Positions 1 to 10,019 of a stretch of 64,000 nt of DNA are shown here, piece by piece. Both the position numbers and the translations under genes were made by a program. How positions within the stretch are numbered: the stretch's first letter is position 1; each line of letters opens with the position of its first letter. Under the pieces are notes generated by a model, which was given only the letters and a program-made list of their open reading frames with translations, was not told where the DNA came from and searched no databases. Origin of the DNA: Pararge aegeria (lineage: Eukaryota; Arthropoda; Insecta; Lepidoptera; Nymphalidae); contig NC_053201.1 of NCBI RefSeq assembly GCF_905163445.1, positions 8,194,001 through 8,258,000 on the forward strand, in the 5' to 3' direction.

Positions 1-14
1 AGGAAGATGGCATA

Positions 15-100
15 GTATCGAATATCCTAATACTATACGAGTTATGTCAAAATATTAGGGTAGGCAATGCTTTAGCGCATGTATGAAGTGCACGCCACTG
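15..100 (-). mobile_element. MITE-like fragment with CAGTGGCGTGCA end
   Basis: Read on the minus strand, this piece begins CAGTGGCGTGCACTTCATAC and aligns over about 80 bases with 13400-13480 on the plus strand. The shared outer motif CAGTGGCGTGCA also forms the ends of the small element at 12569-12700. I infer a non-autonomous DNA transposon. The class is not proven because only one end is visible and no target duplication can be seen. Confidence 0.45.
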
Positions 101-419
101 CCTACATCATAATCGAAATACACCCAGTGTAATACTTATTATTGTGTAGTTCCGGTGGCCATTCGTGGTCTTCAGCATCAGTTTCATTTGACCAAATGGT
201 GCTTCTCGGTAGCAAATAGTAAAGTTACTTTAAAAATACTCAAATCGCTATAGGTGTCCATATAATATTTGAAGAGTTCCCTCAATTGATGAAAATGGGA
301 AGTATACCGTTTCAAACAATAATATATATTGTTCAAATAGCTTTATAAATGACAGAGTTCTGAGTTAACAAACATAAAAATATAAAAAAAAAACTGTGAC
401 GTTTGACAGCAAAGAATGC
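101..419. other. Unannotated AT-rich stretch
   Basis: I see no ORF, tRNA-like box, repeat match or TIR here. Confidence 0.4.
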
Positions 420-476
420 AATATTTATAGCACGTCGTGAGATACATTCAGTATCTCACGACGTGCTATAAATATT
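420..476. repeat. Perfect hairpin, 26-bp arms
   Basis: The left arm 420-445 and right arm 451-476 are exact reverse complements, separated by 5 nt (ATTCA). The core of the arm is GCACGTCGTGAGATAC. There is no terminator-like T tract and no adjacent gene. It is one of a dozen such short inverted duplications in the window. Confidence 0.95.
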
Positions 477-529
477 TTAATTTTTTATATTTTGCTCCCT
501 GCGGGTCTGGTGGCGCTTTTTTGGGAAAA

Positions 530-583
530 TCCTAGATTCAGTAGTGGACGTTCGCAGGCTTAAATGATGACGATGATAATGAA
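530..583 (+). mobile_element. Possible RTE 3' tail
   Basis: The motif AGTAGTGGACGTTCGCAGG followed by (GATGAC/GATGAT)n matches the 3' end of the RTE-type copies at 17972-18172 and 58964-59380, which read CAGCAGTGGACGTCC then GATGATGAT. The fragment is very short, so the assignment is tentative. Confidence 0.4.
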
Positions 584-1254
584 ACAATATTTTTTTATTT
601 TTTTCATTTTACGTTGCTTACAAAAATGACTGATCTGACACCTTCACATGCCACACCTTTAAAGGCTTTTTTTTCATTCAAAAACCCTTTTGACAATAAA
701 TAAGATTTAAGTAGCTTTTTCAAAACGGATGCTTCACCCCAAGAGGAATCTACCTTCTACATTTTAACTGCCATTTCATCGAGGCAAGATTTTCGGTAAA
801 AATCTGTTACATAATTCGTATGTAACAGATTTAAAAATGAAGAATGCATTTCACTTTTTTGCATGCTGCGTCCTTCCTGGCACGAACGTAACTGGGATGA
901 TTTATTTTGCAATAGGCGTTTATAAATGCGTCCAATTTATGTTTAATGTAGCAGCCTTCGATTAACTTTATTCAGCCTTGTAACAAACATACAATACAAG
1001 TAAAACATGGAATTCACGGCTATGAATTTCTTCACAAAATGAAAAGCCCACGTTTGTTTGGAAGACAACGTTATATAAGTTGTGAGCTACTTTGTTACTG
1101 ATATTCGATACGTGACCTCTTTTCAGGAAGTTTCAAGTATCGTTACATCCTTTATAAGTTCCCATGTTTTTGGGAACTTGATAATTTTATTATTAAAAAT
1201 GTTGGGAAGAGCGAAAATAGCCTGTTTATTTTTTGATTTACAATCCTTGCTTAT
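584..1254. other. Unannotated stretch with one 14-bp hairpin
   Basis: The only structure seen is an exact 14-bp inverted pair at 800-813 and 819-832 with a 5-nt spacer (core CTGTTACATA). Nothing codes or matches another repeat in the window with confidence. Confidence 0.45.
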
Positions 1255-1455
1255 ATTTTAAAATGCGAAAGCATGTTTGTTTGTATGTTTGTCCTTCCTT
1301 AACCCCTTAATTGAGCAACCGAATAACTTTATTTTTGGAATGAAGTATTCCAAAACTTGATTTTTGGAATACTTCATTCCAAAAATAAAGTTATTCGGTT
1401 AGGTAGTTGAAAGGGCGGGGAGTAACATAGGCTATTTATCCCAGGAAAACTAAAG
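1255..1455 (+). mobile_element. Helitron-like short element, 5' portion
   Basis: The sequence has ATGCGAAAGCATGTTTGTTTG, then GAGCAACCGA, TAGTTGAAAGGGCGGG and ACATAGGC...ATCCCAGGAAA in order. This is the layout of the common lepidopteran short Helitron-like repeat. A 39-bp inverted duplication at 1317-1400 interrupts it exactly where the repeat normally runs straight from GAGCAACCGA to GTTGAAAGGG. The characteristic ...CTAG 3' end is absent, so the copy is truncated. Confidence 0.6.
1317..1400. repeat. Perfect hairpin, 39-bp arms
   Basis: Arms 1317-1355 and 1362-1400 are exact reverse complements with a 6-nt spacer. Part of the arm (AACCGAATAACTTTATTTTT) is normal Helitron-like repeat sequence, so the second arm is an inverted copy of local DNA. 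This is the longest perfect hairpin noticed in the window. Confidence 0.95.
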
Positions 1456-1557
1456 ACATTAAAAGTAAACAAGGTTTACGAGCAATATTAGACTAAAAAT
1501 ACAAACAAAAATAATCAAGGTACAAAATATTTACAAAAAATAGAGATTCCTTGCATG

Positions 1558-1608
1558 CCATCCAATTGTTCACTTAAGGGTACCACCCTTAAGTGAACAA
1601 TTGGATGG
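1558..1608. repeat. Perfect hairpin, 24-bp arms
   Basis: Arms 1558-1581 and 1585-1608 are exact reverse complements around the 3-nt spacer ACC. The core is CAATTGTTCACTTAAGGG. No repeat family was recognised around it. Confidence 0.95.
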
Positions 1609-1768
1609 TATCAGAAATCGCGAGCTCTTGGGTCAGCAGACTCCTAAAAATAAGGCCTAAACTAATTACTGGAAAAGCCTGCATTTCTGCTTTGATCAAC
1701 CATTCTGATCTTTTGTGTAATAGTAATAGGAGAGAGAGAAGCAACAAAAATTTCATTTGTTTTATAGA

Positions 1769-1958
1769 TCAAGGAAAACAACTTGAGGAAACCTGCATGC
1801 ATGAGTGTTCTTCTAAAAGGTCGATTACGTTCTAAAAGGTGTGTGAAGTCTATGTATCCGCACTTTGCCAGCGGCGTGGACAAGGGTCTGAACCCTTCTC
1901 ATTCTGATGGGAGACTCATGCCCTGTATTCTGCCAGTAATGGGTTTGATGATTATGAT
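1769..1958 (+). mobile_element. SINE-B, head-truncated
   Basis: It carries the SINE-B body motifs in order: GGAAAACA.CTTGAGGAAACC, TGCATGCATGAGTGTTC, AGGTGTGTGAAGTCTA, then CCCTTCTCATTCTGATGGGA, GTAATGGG and a TTGATGATTATGAT tail. The tRNA-like head with its A and B boxes is missing. Point divergence from the other copies is high, indicating an old insertion. Confidence 0.8.
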
Positions 1959-2050
1959 AAATTCTTCAAGGCAGTGTGCACAACGGGAAGGCGAGGTTTG
2001 CAATTTGGGACTCCTTCCTCGTATTCTCCTAACTGACAATTTATTAATTT

Positions 2051-2322
2051 GACGGCCGATTGGCGCAGTTTGCAGCGACCCTGCTTTCTGAGCCCAAGGC
2101 CGTGGGTTCGATTCCCACAACTGGAAAATGTTTGTGTGATGAGCATGAATGTTTTTCAATGTCTGGGTGTTTATATGTATATTCGAAGTATTTATGTATT
2201 TTATTCATAAAAAATATTAATCAGTCATCTTGGAACCCATAACACAAGCTACGCTTACTTTGGGGCTAGATGGCGACGTGTGTTTTGTCGTAGTATATTT
2301 ATTTGTTTATTTATTTAATTGG
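2051..2322 (+). mobile_element. SINE-A, full-length
   Basis: This is the best SINE-A reference copy. A tRNA-like head has an A-box-like TGGCGCAGTTTGCAG at 2060 and an intact B box GGTTCGATTCC at 2105-2115, spaced as in a pol III internal promoter. The body follows (TTTGTGTGATGAGCATGAATG, CTGGGTGTTTATATG, ACAAGCTACGCTTACTTTGG), ending in a (TTTA)n-like tail. It codes for nothing. It should be a passive retroposon mobilised by a LINE, which the sequence does not identify. Confidence 0.88.
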
Positions 2323-2666
2323 TTTGTGACCAGGCCACACAAACAAATAAAAAAAGACTGCAATTTTCATTACTGCTTGACGAACAATTAATGCGATTTA
2401 ATTTTTCACCATTGTTAATTTGACACCGTCTCTCCATTCGCGAATTATTCGTGACCTGAATTGTAATTACGGAGGTTTATTTTTGCGAGGCGAAAGCAAA
2501 ATTTTTCGATGGCAACCTCACGTGTTTTACGTAGAGTCCGTAGAAATTATAACGGTAGAAATTATAAAGGCAAATTATGTAGTTTTTCGTAGTCAAACAA
2601 CGTTATTGTTTCGTTATTGCTGTTCTGTCGTCTATATACGAGTATCTCTCTATACATTTATATACT
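2323..2666. other. Unannotated stretch
   Basis: I recognise no element. The 83-codon frame at 2420-2671 has biased composition and no motif, and I do not treat it as a gene. Confidence 0.35.
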
Positions 2667-2869
2667 ACTAGCGGACCATAGCGACTTCGTCCGCGTATGA
2701 GTGAATCGAGAAGCTAGAATAGATGTGATGCTAACATCATAATAATCGTGGCTATCTATGTACGTACTATTATTTTACGTGGTATACTGATCTAGTAAGT
2801 TGACATTATTTTAGTTGATACATACATACATACATCCACCCTCACAAACTTTCGCATTTATATTATTAA
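2667..2869 (-). mobile_element. Helitron-like short element
   Basis: On the minus strand it opens TAATATAAATGCGAAAGTTTG and closes CGGACGAAGTCGCTATGG..CGCTAG followed by T. The CTAG|T terminus fits the CTRR end and A/T target of Helitrons. About 203 bp long, it carries no Rep/helicase coding and an internal (CATA)n run near 2820. The interior is not shared with the other copies here, suggesting a separate subfamily. Confidence 0.6.
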
Positions 2870-2889
2870 TTAAATACAACTTTTACTAT

Positions 2890-3095
2890 TAAAAATAAAT
2901 TCCCGCAATTGAGACAGTTAAGAAGTGCAAATAATATAATACTACGCCCACCAAAAACTAACTACGGTAAAAAAAATATAACATTTGAAAGTGCCCAATT
3001 GTACAATAAACTCCCTAAGAGTATAAAAGAAAGTAAAAGTTTCTACAATTTCACAAAACTATTGAAGGCCCACCTACTAAATGAAAAATAATAAC
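2890..3095 (+). mobile_element. LINE reverse-transcriptase C-terminal tail
   Basis: An open frame ending at 3091 carries the pattern typical of the extreme C-terminus of CR1/Jockey-like LINE ORF2 proteins: a basic stretch, T-N-Y-G-K-K, then a variant of LWNxLP (QLYNKLPKSIKESKSF), then F-x-K-L-L-K-A-H-L-L. The upstream RT domain is absent, so the copy is strongly 5'-truncated. The frame is unbroken over about 66 codons. The clade cannot be fixed from this tail alone. Confidence 0.65.
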
Positions 3096-3304
3096 GATGT
3101 CTCCTATCTACAAACTGAGGCACATCTTGTCACTCTACGTCTATGTAATATCCACTTCATTACGTAGATATGCCTAGCGTTAGTGGGATTTTGTTACAAT
3201 GGTACCATACTACCCTCATATTTTTGTATACTTTTAAGTTAAAAGTTTTAACGGATAGCTGCATGTGAATTAATTGTTTTCGGCATGTTGAATTAAGTCT
3301 ATTT
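3096..3304. other. Probable LINE 3' UTR / unique DNA
   Basis: This follows directly on the LINE C-terminal frame and may be its 3' untranslated part. No poly(A) or simple tail marks an end. Confidence 0.3.
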
Positions 3305-3560
3305 TTACACGCTTTTTATTAGCTTCACCTGTATGTTTGTATGTTTGTTTGTAACAGACTTCTTTGGGCGCGATTTTGACCCACTTTGAACGATCAGATT
3401 TGATTCAAACTTTGTAGACATATCGAGGATCGATGACAATACTCTAATCTGAGAAGATTATTCCAATTTTCAATATAAAAAATAAGATTTTTTAGTTTTT
3501 TCGAACTATCAATTACAATTACTACAGCGCCATCTAGACCCAAATGTAAAAAACCCTAAA
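3305..3560 (+). repeat. Dispersed repeat, class unknown
   Basis: The segment has TATGTTTGTATGTTTGTTTG, AGACTTCTTTGGGCGCGATT and CGCCATCTAGACCC. I recognise the pattern as a common interspersed repeat of butterfly genomes, possibly Helitron-derived. There is no second copy in the window to define its ends. Confidence 0.35.
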
Positions 3561-4334
3561 CCCAAATGTAAAAAAACCTATGGCGTTTCCAACAGATGGC
3601 GTTCGCGTACCTAACAAATACCACAGAAAACAATAAGCTACTAGATGGTAGAGGGCGTTAGCTGTTACTTTTTAATGGGCTGTTTTAAATAAGTTATCAC
3701 GGAATTGATAGTAGATTAGATTAAATAACAGTTTAAAATAAACCAAACTAAAAAGTAGAAAATAAATAATAGTTTAAAAAAACTAAAAAACACGCTTTTT
3801 ACCGCAACCGCAACCGCAAGTAGTATGGTACTGTAACTAAACCAACTGGTTCCTATCAAAGATCTCTCTATAAGGTTTCAAAATTTGTTAAATAATATTA
3901 GCACATGATCATCCAGAGGCTAAGACCCCAACCTTGTTGGGTCATAATAACTCAAGACTTTTAGAGCGTCAGAAGCAACGAGTTCACAAGACTAGATTTC
4001 CCTAAATGGCATACAAATAGGATCTAGATAACCACTAGATCCCATTATCAACATAATGTCTCATTCACCGCATCATTCAATCCATCATAGCATATACAAC
4101 TTCATCTTCCTACTCCTCGGCATTCATATTTCCGCTAAACGGCATAGTGGATTCACTATGTATCACTCCTTCCTCTTAGTACAGGAAAAAGTCTTTATGG
4201 TACAAATATCTCTTATTGAAATAATGGTAGTTGCGAATCAATCTACCTATATTAAATACCCCACAATTTACTATGCGATATTGTACCGTAACGCGAAACA
4301 GCTACGCAGAAACTCTACACGTTTTTGTGCATAA
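3561..4334. other. Unannotated stretch
   Basis: It contains a short CAACCG triple at about 3802. The 92-codon frame at 4056-4334 has no recognisable motif. I see no element boundaries. Confidence 0.35.
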
Positions 4335-4380
4335 TGTTAGGTTAGTTTAGGGGCCAGAGTTAGGTTGGTTAGGTTAGTTT
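4335..4380 (+). repeat. Interstitial TTAGG-like tract
   Basis: Several degenerate GTTAGG/TTAGGTTAG units occur within 46 bases. TTAGG is the canonical insect telomere repeat. The tract is too short and irregular to be a functional telomere. Confidence 0.4.
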
Positions 4381-4485
4381 GCTGATGGGCACAAATAGTT
4401 CTTAAAAACATCAGATTTAATATGTGCGTATTCAGAAGTTTTACACCAATTTACACTGATTATAATATTCCAGCAACGCGGTAAG

Positions 4486-4552
4486 TTAATCAATAAACCC
4501 ATTATGCACTCGCAACCCCCTTGTGCTCGTTCATGCGTGCTTGACCCCACTA
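4486..4552. repeat. Dispersed repeat fragment (CCCTTGTGC motif)
   Basis: The motif ATTATGCACTC...CCCTTGTGCTCGTTC...TGCTTGACC recurs at 7255-7315 as ATTATGCACCAGC...CCTCTTGTGCCCACTC...TACTTGACC. A shorter piece lies near 50375. Family and orientation are unknown. Confidence 0.4.
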
Positions 4553-5144
4553 TGAGATCTACTGTTAAGAGTGGCGACCTCCACCAATAATACGCCATAA
4601 AGAGGATGCTTATTTGATGTATAATTTAATATTAGATAATAATTTGTTGAGTTTAGATAGACAGTACTCACTTTTTTTATAATAAATAACATTAAACAAA
4701 TATTAAGTAAACTAGAAGTCACCAAATGACTGGACTTTTTAATCCAGCTACGCCATATTTATTTATTTATTTATCCAGAAGTATCCACAACTTCACTACA
4801 CTGAGATATTTTACAACAATAAAATGTTTGCCAAACAGAAGCGGTGGCGGTCGCGGTCCGAAGTCCGAAGGAAGTATACGATGATTTCAAACGTATACGA
4901 TCCAATTCGGGCGGTTTCGACCCAAATTCATGCCATTTGTGACTAAAGAAATTGCAATTTTACACTGCTAATGCTGTCTTTACACAAAACTGATGGGCCT
5001 GGGGCCTGGGACTGAGGCCTCACCTTTTAAACTCGTATCTACACTGGGACGTCCGATGATGATCATTGAGAGTGTAGAAGCAAACTCAATTTTATCTTAC
5101 TTGCCTTATAATGTAAATGCTAACTGTATTCTGATTTGCCTTCA
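4553..5144. other. Unannotated stretch
   Basis: It includes a short degenerate inverted pair near 4873-4902 (GTATACGAT/ACGTATACG). No coding or element signal. Confidence 0.35.
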
Positions 5145-5290
5145 CCAGACGTCATTCACTTAAAGCAAGTGATATTGAATTGCTTAAATTAAAAACGCAC
5201 ATACGTTCGAGAAATAAGCTTTAATTTACTTTAATATTACACGGTCCCCCGAGAGGGATGCCGAGGTCTGAACTATTACACTCTACAAAA
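5145..5290 (-). mobile_element. SINE-B fragment
   Basis: The minus-orientation SINE-B middle (TTCACTTAAAGCAAGTGATAT, ATTGCTTAAATTAAAAACGC) is followed by GTCCCCCGAGAGGGATGCCG, which may be a decayed tRNA-like head. The tail and distal body are absent. Confidence 0.55.
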
Positions 5291-5639
5291 CATAATAAAA
5301 GTAATTACAAAAAGATGATAATAATATTATCACATCATCATCTATCAAGTAGCCAGTACCGCTAGTGAGGAAAAAGGCGACCGAGCGGACAGACTGCACC
5401 CGCCACCTGTTTGGGAAATGCTTAAACGATCATGTTTATTTTCCAGGCCTCATTATGTAGGTCCCAGTGAATTGTTGAAGCGTTCAACACGTGACCTCCT
5501 TCCCAAAGTTTCGAGTGCCGTGATTCATGTCAGCTTTTATACCTTCTCGAGTTCTCACGGAAAATTTGTAAATCTAATTACACTTAGAATTCGCTTAAAA
5601 TTCAAAAGTTCATTATTCATGTAGGCCTAACGGCAATTT

Positions 5640-5770
5640 TGTTTCCATACATGTTTCCATTATTGAGGTGGTGGTGATAACTACGTTCGCCAACTTAAAC
5701 CTAAAGCTACGAGGGTTCCAAACGCACCCTAGTGTAAGAAGAGCCCACAACAAACTTAGCCGGATCCTTA
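5640..5770 (-). mobile_element. Family D repeat
   Basis: The motifs GGTGATAACTACGTTCGCCA, CTACGAGGGTTCCAAACGC, AAGAAGAGCCCACAACAAAC and TTAGCCGG match the copies at 6808-7003, 18757-19003 and 29870-30085. The simple-sequence 3' tail is missing here. Retroposon-like; class otherwise unknown. Confidence 0.65.
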
Positions 5771-5957
5771 TGAAGTCGTAGGCAATACAAATTAGTTCAT
5801 ATAAAGCCGACGTCGTACAAAACACTGTTGGTTCATACCAAACAAACCCAGAATGTTGTATTACATTGTCTAATAGACAGAATACTAATAGAAATAGGCA
5901 ATTGTCCGTGTCATTGGTGGCTTAATTTTTTCCCGTATTACTACCGAACATTGTACC

Positions 5958-6060
5958 AATCATAACTGAAGCAGCATTGTGGGTCTATGCTCTAACCATC
6001 TCTCCTGTGAGAGGAGAGTCTTGTGCCCAGAAGTGGGTTGTAACGTTGCGGTATGTTGTA
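5958..6060 (+). mobile_element. Family G repeat (LINE-tail-like)
   Basis: The run ACTGAAGCAGCATTGTGG, CTCTCCTGTGAGAGGAGAG, TGTGCCCAGAAGTGGG is shared with 11985-12086 and, inverted, 40722-40800. The CTCTC stem followed by CCCAG.AGTGGG resembles RTE-type 3' ends. Confidence 0.5.
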
Positions 6061-6113
6061 CTACTAGTAGTAAAACCGGAAATATAAATTTACTGTATTA
6101 CTAACTACCTTTT

Positions 6114-6255
6114 GTCAGGTGGGAGGTTTCGGCCGTTGCTAGTTACTACCGTACCGACAAAGGCGCGCTGCCAGGCGGTTTAGATTTATTTTTGTTGCGG
6201 AACGATGTCGCGTTGAAATCGGTTTTAATATAAACTATCTCTACCATTAGCCCTA
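6114..6255 (+). mobile_element. SINE-C, partial
   Basis: The body motifs TGGGAGGTTTCGGCCGTTGC, CTACCGTACCGACAAAGGCG, GCCAGGCGGTTTAGATT and AACGATGTCGCG match the other SINE-C copies. The tRNA-like head and poly(A) tail are missing. Confidence 0.7.
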
Positions 6256-6807
6256 CGTCAAAGTCAGAGTTAAAAAAAAAACATTGATGTATTGAAAATT
6301 TGTATGAAAATAAGTTATGTGACTTCAGTGCTATATCAAGACAGCAAAGGAGGTGGAAGTATACAGTCAGCTCTCGTCTTTAATTAAGATACACATGCCA
6401 CTTAAGTATAGGTAATTTAAAAACCAACTAACAGCCAACTATTAACGTAATAAAATAAAAAAACTTCAATTTTTATCCACACGCTACAGCAGTTATTATA
6501 TGGTGTATTTAAATAGCAAATTTTAACTATTATCAAATTAAACCAACTTCCCATTTCAGCGTATTGACCTGAAACGTGAGAGGGAGAGGTTAACTGTAGA
6601 GCGAAGAAAAAATATTCATAGCTTAACGCACTCCAAGCAGAAAATGAAATGAATCAAATTTAACAATGCCACTGAATTTACATTCGGCGTTATTTCAAAT
6701 ATATAATTATAGAATAAAGGACTACGTAATCGATAAAAAAGCTTGAGTGTGAATTATTGCTTTAGCAAGGTTGCTTAAAATTTTATAAGACAATGTGAGA
6801 TGGTGAT
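6256..6807. other. Unannotated stretch
   Basis: No coding signal or element was recognised. Confidence 0.35.
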
Positions 6808-7003
6808 AAAAAAACTTTGTGGGCTTCTTCTTGGAGCAGGACGCGTTTGGAACCCTCGTAGCTTTAGTTTTAAGTTTACGAATATGGTTATCGCCATCAT
6901 CTCACTACCGCGTACACATTTCTCATGTAATGGACGCATCAAAAGTGCAATTTATGGGTCTACTTGAATAAAGATAGTTTTGACTTTGACTTGGAATAAA
7001 ACC
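6808..7003 (+). mobile_element. Family D repeat, nearly complete
   Basis: It runs from CTTTGTGGGCTTCTTCTTGG through GTTTGGAACCCTCGTAGC, GTTATCGCCATCATCTCAC and ACGCATCAAAAGTGC to a TTTTGACTTTGACTTGG tail. The simple-sequence 3' tail indicates retroposition. It is a useful uninterrupted reference for the copies carrying inverted duplications at 18827-18880 and 29904-29935. Confidence 0.7.
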
Positions 7004-7089
7004 ACAGACAGTTTTTGAAGTTAAAATTTAGTTTAAAATAAGTATTCATTTAATTTAAATAGTAGTGGAGGTTTTTGTGACAGAGCACT

Positions 7090-7210
7090 CCGTGGAGAAA
7101 GATTCAGAGCTATCTATAACAGCAATGTTGCTTAGCGGCAGAAATCAGTTTAGCGGCAGAACTTCCCTAGACGAGCTCATGAAAAGCTTTATTACTACTA
7201 AAAAAGTCTC
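7090..7210 (+). repeat. Dispersed repeat (TTAGCGGCAGAA family)
   Basis: It shares ATGTTGCTTAGCGGCAGAAAT and ACTTCCC..GACGAGCTC with 25590-25740. The motif TTAGCGGCAGAA itself is duplicated at about 7134 and 7150. Probably a 3' end of a LINE, but this is inference. Confidence 0.45.
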
Positions 7211-7249
7211 CTTCATCTGTTAAAAACACCGACTACGCACTAAATAAAT

Positions 7250-7320
7250 AAATGAATCAATATATTATGCACCAGCGGCCCTCTTGTGCCCACTCGTGCA
7301 TACTTGACCTATATAAGAAC
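7250..7320. repeat. Dispersed repeat fragment (CCTCTTGTGC motif)
   Basis: This is a second copy of the repeat at 4486-4552: ATTATGCACCAGCGGCCC then TCTTGTGCCCACTCGTGC. Confidence 0.4.
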
Positions 7321-7832
7321 CCTACCCTTTACTCGAATAAAACTAACGACCATCTATAGATAGGTACAACACTAGAAACGTACTAGCTTTAAAAAATTAA
7401 TTATAGTGTACTCAGCTCACTATTGAGAAATGTAAACTGAGTGCAATATCGTATGCCGATACTTATAAGAGATATACATTACCGAATCTTTATAACTTGG
7501 TCACTTATAACAGTGAGTTGAACAATCGACCAGTTTTCGAGCTAAATTTTCGCATTCGTTTTTAATTAAAAACTATATAGCTACGTATAAGTATTACGTG
7601 AGATAGACGATAGTACAAGTTAAAAGTATAGTATATATTTGCATATGTTCTTGCGATCGGAACCAGCACGTTTATATTAGCAAAAATACTACGTTTATTT
7701 TTACGTAGGTTACCATGAGGTTAAGTTTTTAGATAGGATTATTTTTTATTTACTCGTTGTTTATGTTTACAAAGGTGTGTTCGCCTGAACATCAAAAATA
7801 TTAGTTAACGTGTTTTTTTACTCTATTGCTAA
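7321..7832. other. Unannotated stretch
   Basis: AT-rich DNA with no recognised element or frame. Confidence 0.35.
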
Positions 7833-7873
7833 CGTCAAATGTAACAAATTTGTTACATTTGTTACATTTGACG
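7833..7873. repeat. Nested palindrome at SINE-A edge
   Basis: Outer arms CGTCAAATGTAA (7833-7844) and TTACATTTGACG (7862-7873) enclose a 26-bp perfect inner palindrome centred on AAATTT. It abuts the 5' end of the SINE-A copy at 7868. Confidence 0.85.
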
Positions 7874-8095
7874 GGTGATTGTCGCAATGGGCAGTTACCC
7901 TGTCCAAGGCCGGGGGTTCATTCCCACAAGTGCAGAATGTTTGTGTGATGAACAGGAATGTTTTTTAGAATCTGGGCGTTTTTCTGTATATTGTAAGTAT
8001 TTATGTATATTATTCATCAGCTATCTTAGTACCCAATACAGACTACGCTTACTTTGGGGCTAGATAACAATGTGTGTATTGTCGTTTATTTTATT
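7868..8095 (+). mobile_element. SINE-A, diverged
   Basis: The tRNA-like head is degraded: the A-box region reads TTGTCGCAATGGGCAG and the B box has lost a base (GGTTCATTCC). The body (TTTGTGTGATGAACAGGAATG, TATTTATGTATATTATTCAT, GACTACGCTTACTTTGGGGC) is well preserved. The pol III promoter is probably dead. Confidence 0.85.
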
Positions 8096-8645
8096 GACAT
8101 TATAAAGAAATTTTCAAAACAATCAATTAAGTAGTCTGTAAGCGGTGATAGCCGGGGGCAAGGCTCGTCTTTAATTTTCATCTTAAATTATTTCTTTTGT
8201 TACAAAAATAATATTAGTGAAAAGCGATGTAAACTTAACAAGCATTGTAAACTTGCGAAATAGCACTTCACATTTTTCAGATACGCATGCCGGTTTGCCA
8301 GTAATTGTGTTTACACTATAATTTTATGTTTCTCAATGTTGTAGCTCCTAGGCTTTTTTAGCGAACCTAATAATAAATAAATAAACAAACACAGTCTGGC
8401 AGAATCGGGCATAAGCCAGTTACCCATAAAAATGCAATATTGTTATAGAGATCACAAAGCTTTTGCTCGTACATTCTGCACGCGCAAATAAAGGAAATAC
8501 GCGAGTATAGCGAGAATGCTTTTTGCCATCGCAATGAAAATAGTGGGGTTTCAGAACTGAGTATTGGATTTCGTAGGTACATCGGAGTATGGAAGTGTTA
8601 TCATAGTACATTTATCTTTTTTTCGAAGTTGTTTTATTTTTATAT
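8096..8645. other. Unannotated stretch
   Basis: No element was identified. The small frames here lack motifs. Confidence 0.35.
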
Positions 8646-8745
8646 AGATAAACACCCAGTCACTGAAAAACATTTATGTTCACCACACAAACATTTTCAG
8701 TTGTGGGAAGCGAACCCACGGCCTTGGTCACAGAAAGCAGGGACC
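8646..8745 (-). mobile_element. SINE-A, partial
   Basis: It covers the minus-strand body and part of the head: AACACCCAGTCACTGAAAAAC, ACATTTTCAGTTGTGGG and GAACCCACGGCCTTGG. The A box and the 3' tail are missing. The next LINE-tail-like repeat begins where it stops. Confidence 0.8.
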
Positions 8746-8900
8746 CATGGAATGTATGGTCCCAGGAGGTGGATGGACGGAATGGGACTGAATGTGGCGG
8801 GGAGGCTCATACCTCCCCTTATATACCTAAGTAAGAGACTGACATAACCTGCGTACCTCCCCGTGGCGCGGAGGTATTCATGAGGATTTTACACATATAA
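8746..8900 (+). mobile_element. LINE-tail-like repeat (TCCCAGGAGGTGG)
   Basis: The motifs GTCCCAGGAGGTGGATGGA, AATGTGGCGGGGAGGCTCAT, CCTAAGTAAGAGAC and GTACCTCCCCGTGGCGCGG are ones I recognise from a repeated lepidopteran LINE 3' region. No coding remains and there is no second copy here, so the clade is unknown. Confidence 0.4.
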
Positions 8901-10019
8901 AAAAAAAGGTGTGAAGCCACATGCGCCTGTAATCACACTTGTACTAATTTTTTCAGACCGTAACACAGCTATGCTAATTGGCGCCATAAACAAGCATGGC
9001 GGTAGTACCTCTAAGGCATGCAGCTTTATTCACGGAATCTTCCGTTACTGTTAGATATATTATAAAAGTAAGACATATTATTATGTCTTTTAAATTAATA
9101 GCCTAAGAGCCCACGACGGCCGGACCTTCGTTATTTAATAAAAGCTGAAAATTCTTCTGTGCGTGTGCCCTATACAGATAAGAACGACCAGGGACTATAA
9201 AGTTTGGGTAGTGGTTATTTGGGCAGGTAACATGTAGTAAAGGTGTATAAAATAGTACCTTAAATTCGTTAAAGTATAAAGCTCAAATATTTGTATTTTA
9301 TTAAGGTTAACTTTAGAAATCTCGGCATCCATTGCCGGACACTTATGTCTGTATAAATTATAATTATACTTTCGTTACAATATAAAAGCTAAATTTATAT
9401 AAGTTACTTGGGAACCTATAACAAAATGTTACCTCAATAGCCGGACAGTTTTAATGGTTTTTAAACCTTGCCAGACACATCGAAAGTCCGCTGTAGGTGC
9501 GAGCGCTATAAAAGCTTGCTCTATAAAATCTCTACAACAACTTAATATGTATAAGGGCAGCCACTGCTAGTCCAGTGTTAATGAACAAAAGTTAGCGAGT
9601 GTCTGGCGGTTACCTACGCTACACCATAAACATTTGTGACGTCACTAGAAAATTTATTAATCTAGAATTGCTTCAATAGTAATAATTTTATTTATATAAT
9701 TCGTAATAAGAATTATAACGAATCTAAATATGTATTTAATGTCTTTCCAAAAAGATTAATAACTATATACCTATTTTAAATATTATGTTAAATAACTTAC
9801 TGGAAAATAATATAGTAAAATAGATTTTGGTTCGTTTTGTTGTCAACATTGTAAATGTTATCGGATTCGTATGAAAGTAGAAGCAGTGCACTGTCGAGAA
9901 TCCATTTTGTAACGAATATTATTTAGAGAAAGTTCTGCTCGATTAAAATTCAGATGTAATAAATTAAAACCGAGTATTAGCCAAGTCCCACCGCCACGTC
10001 TCCCAACACAAAATAGTAA
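8901..10019. other. Unannotated stretch
   Basis: It includes AAGCATGGCGGTAGTACCTC near 8991, reminiscent of the TTAGCGGCAGAA repeat family. Otherwise no structure was found in about 1.1 kb. Confidence 0.35.

Noticed and set aside
420..476. Hairpins as transcription terminators
   Set aside because: There is no T tract and no upstream gene, and the genome is eukaryotic.
2105..2115. tRNA-like boxes suggesting tRNA genes (also 20570, 38585, 47245, 52135, 57480, 63405)
   Set aside because: The boxes sit in SINE heads followed by family-specific bodies, and the surrounding arms do not form a proper cloverleaf.
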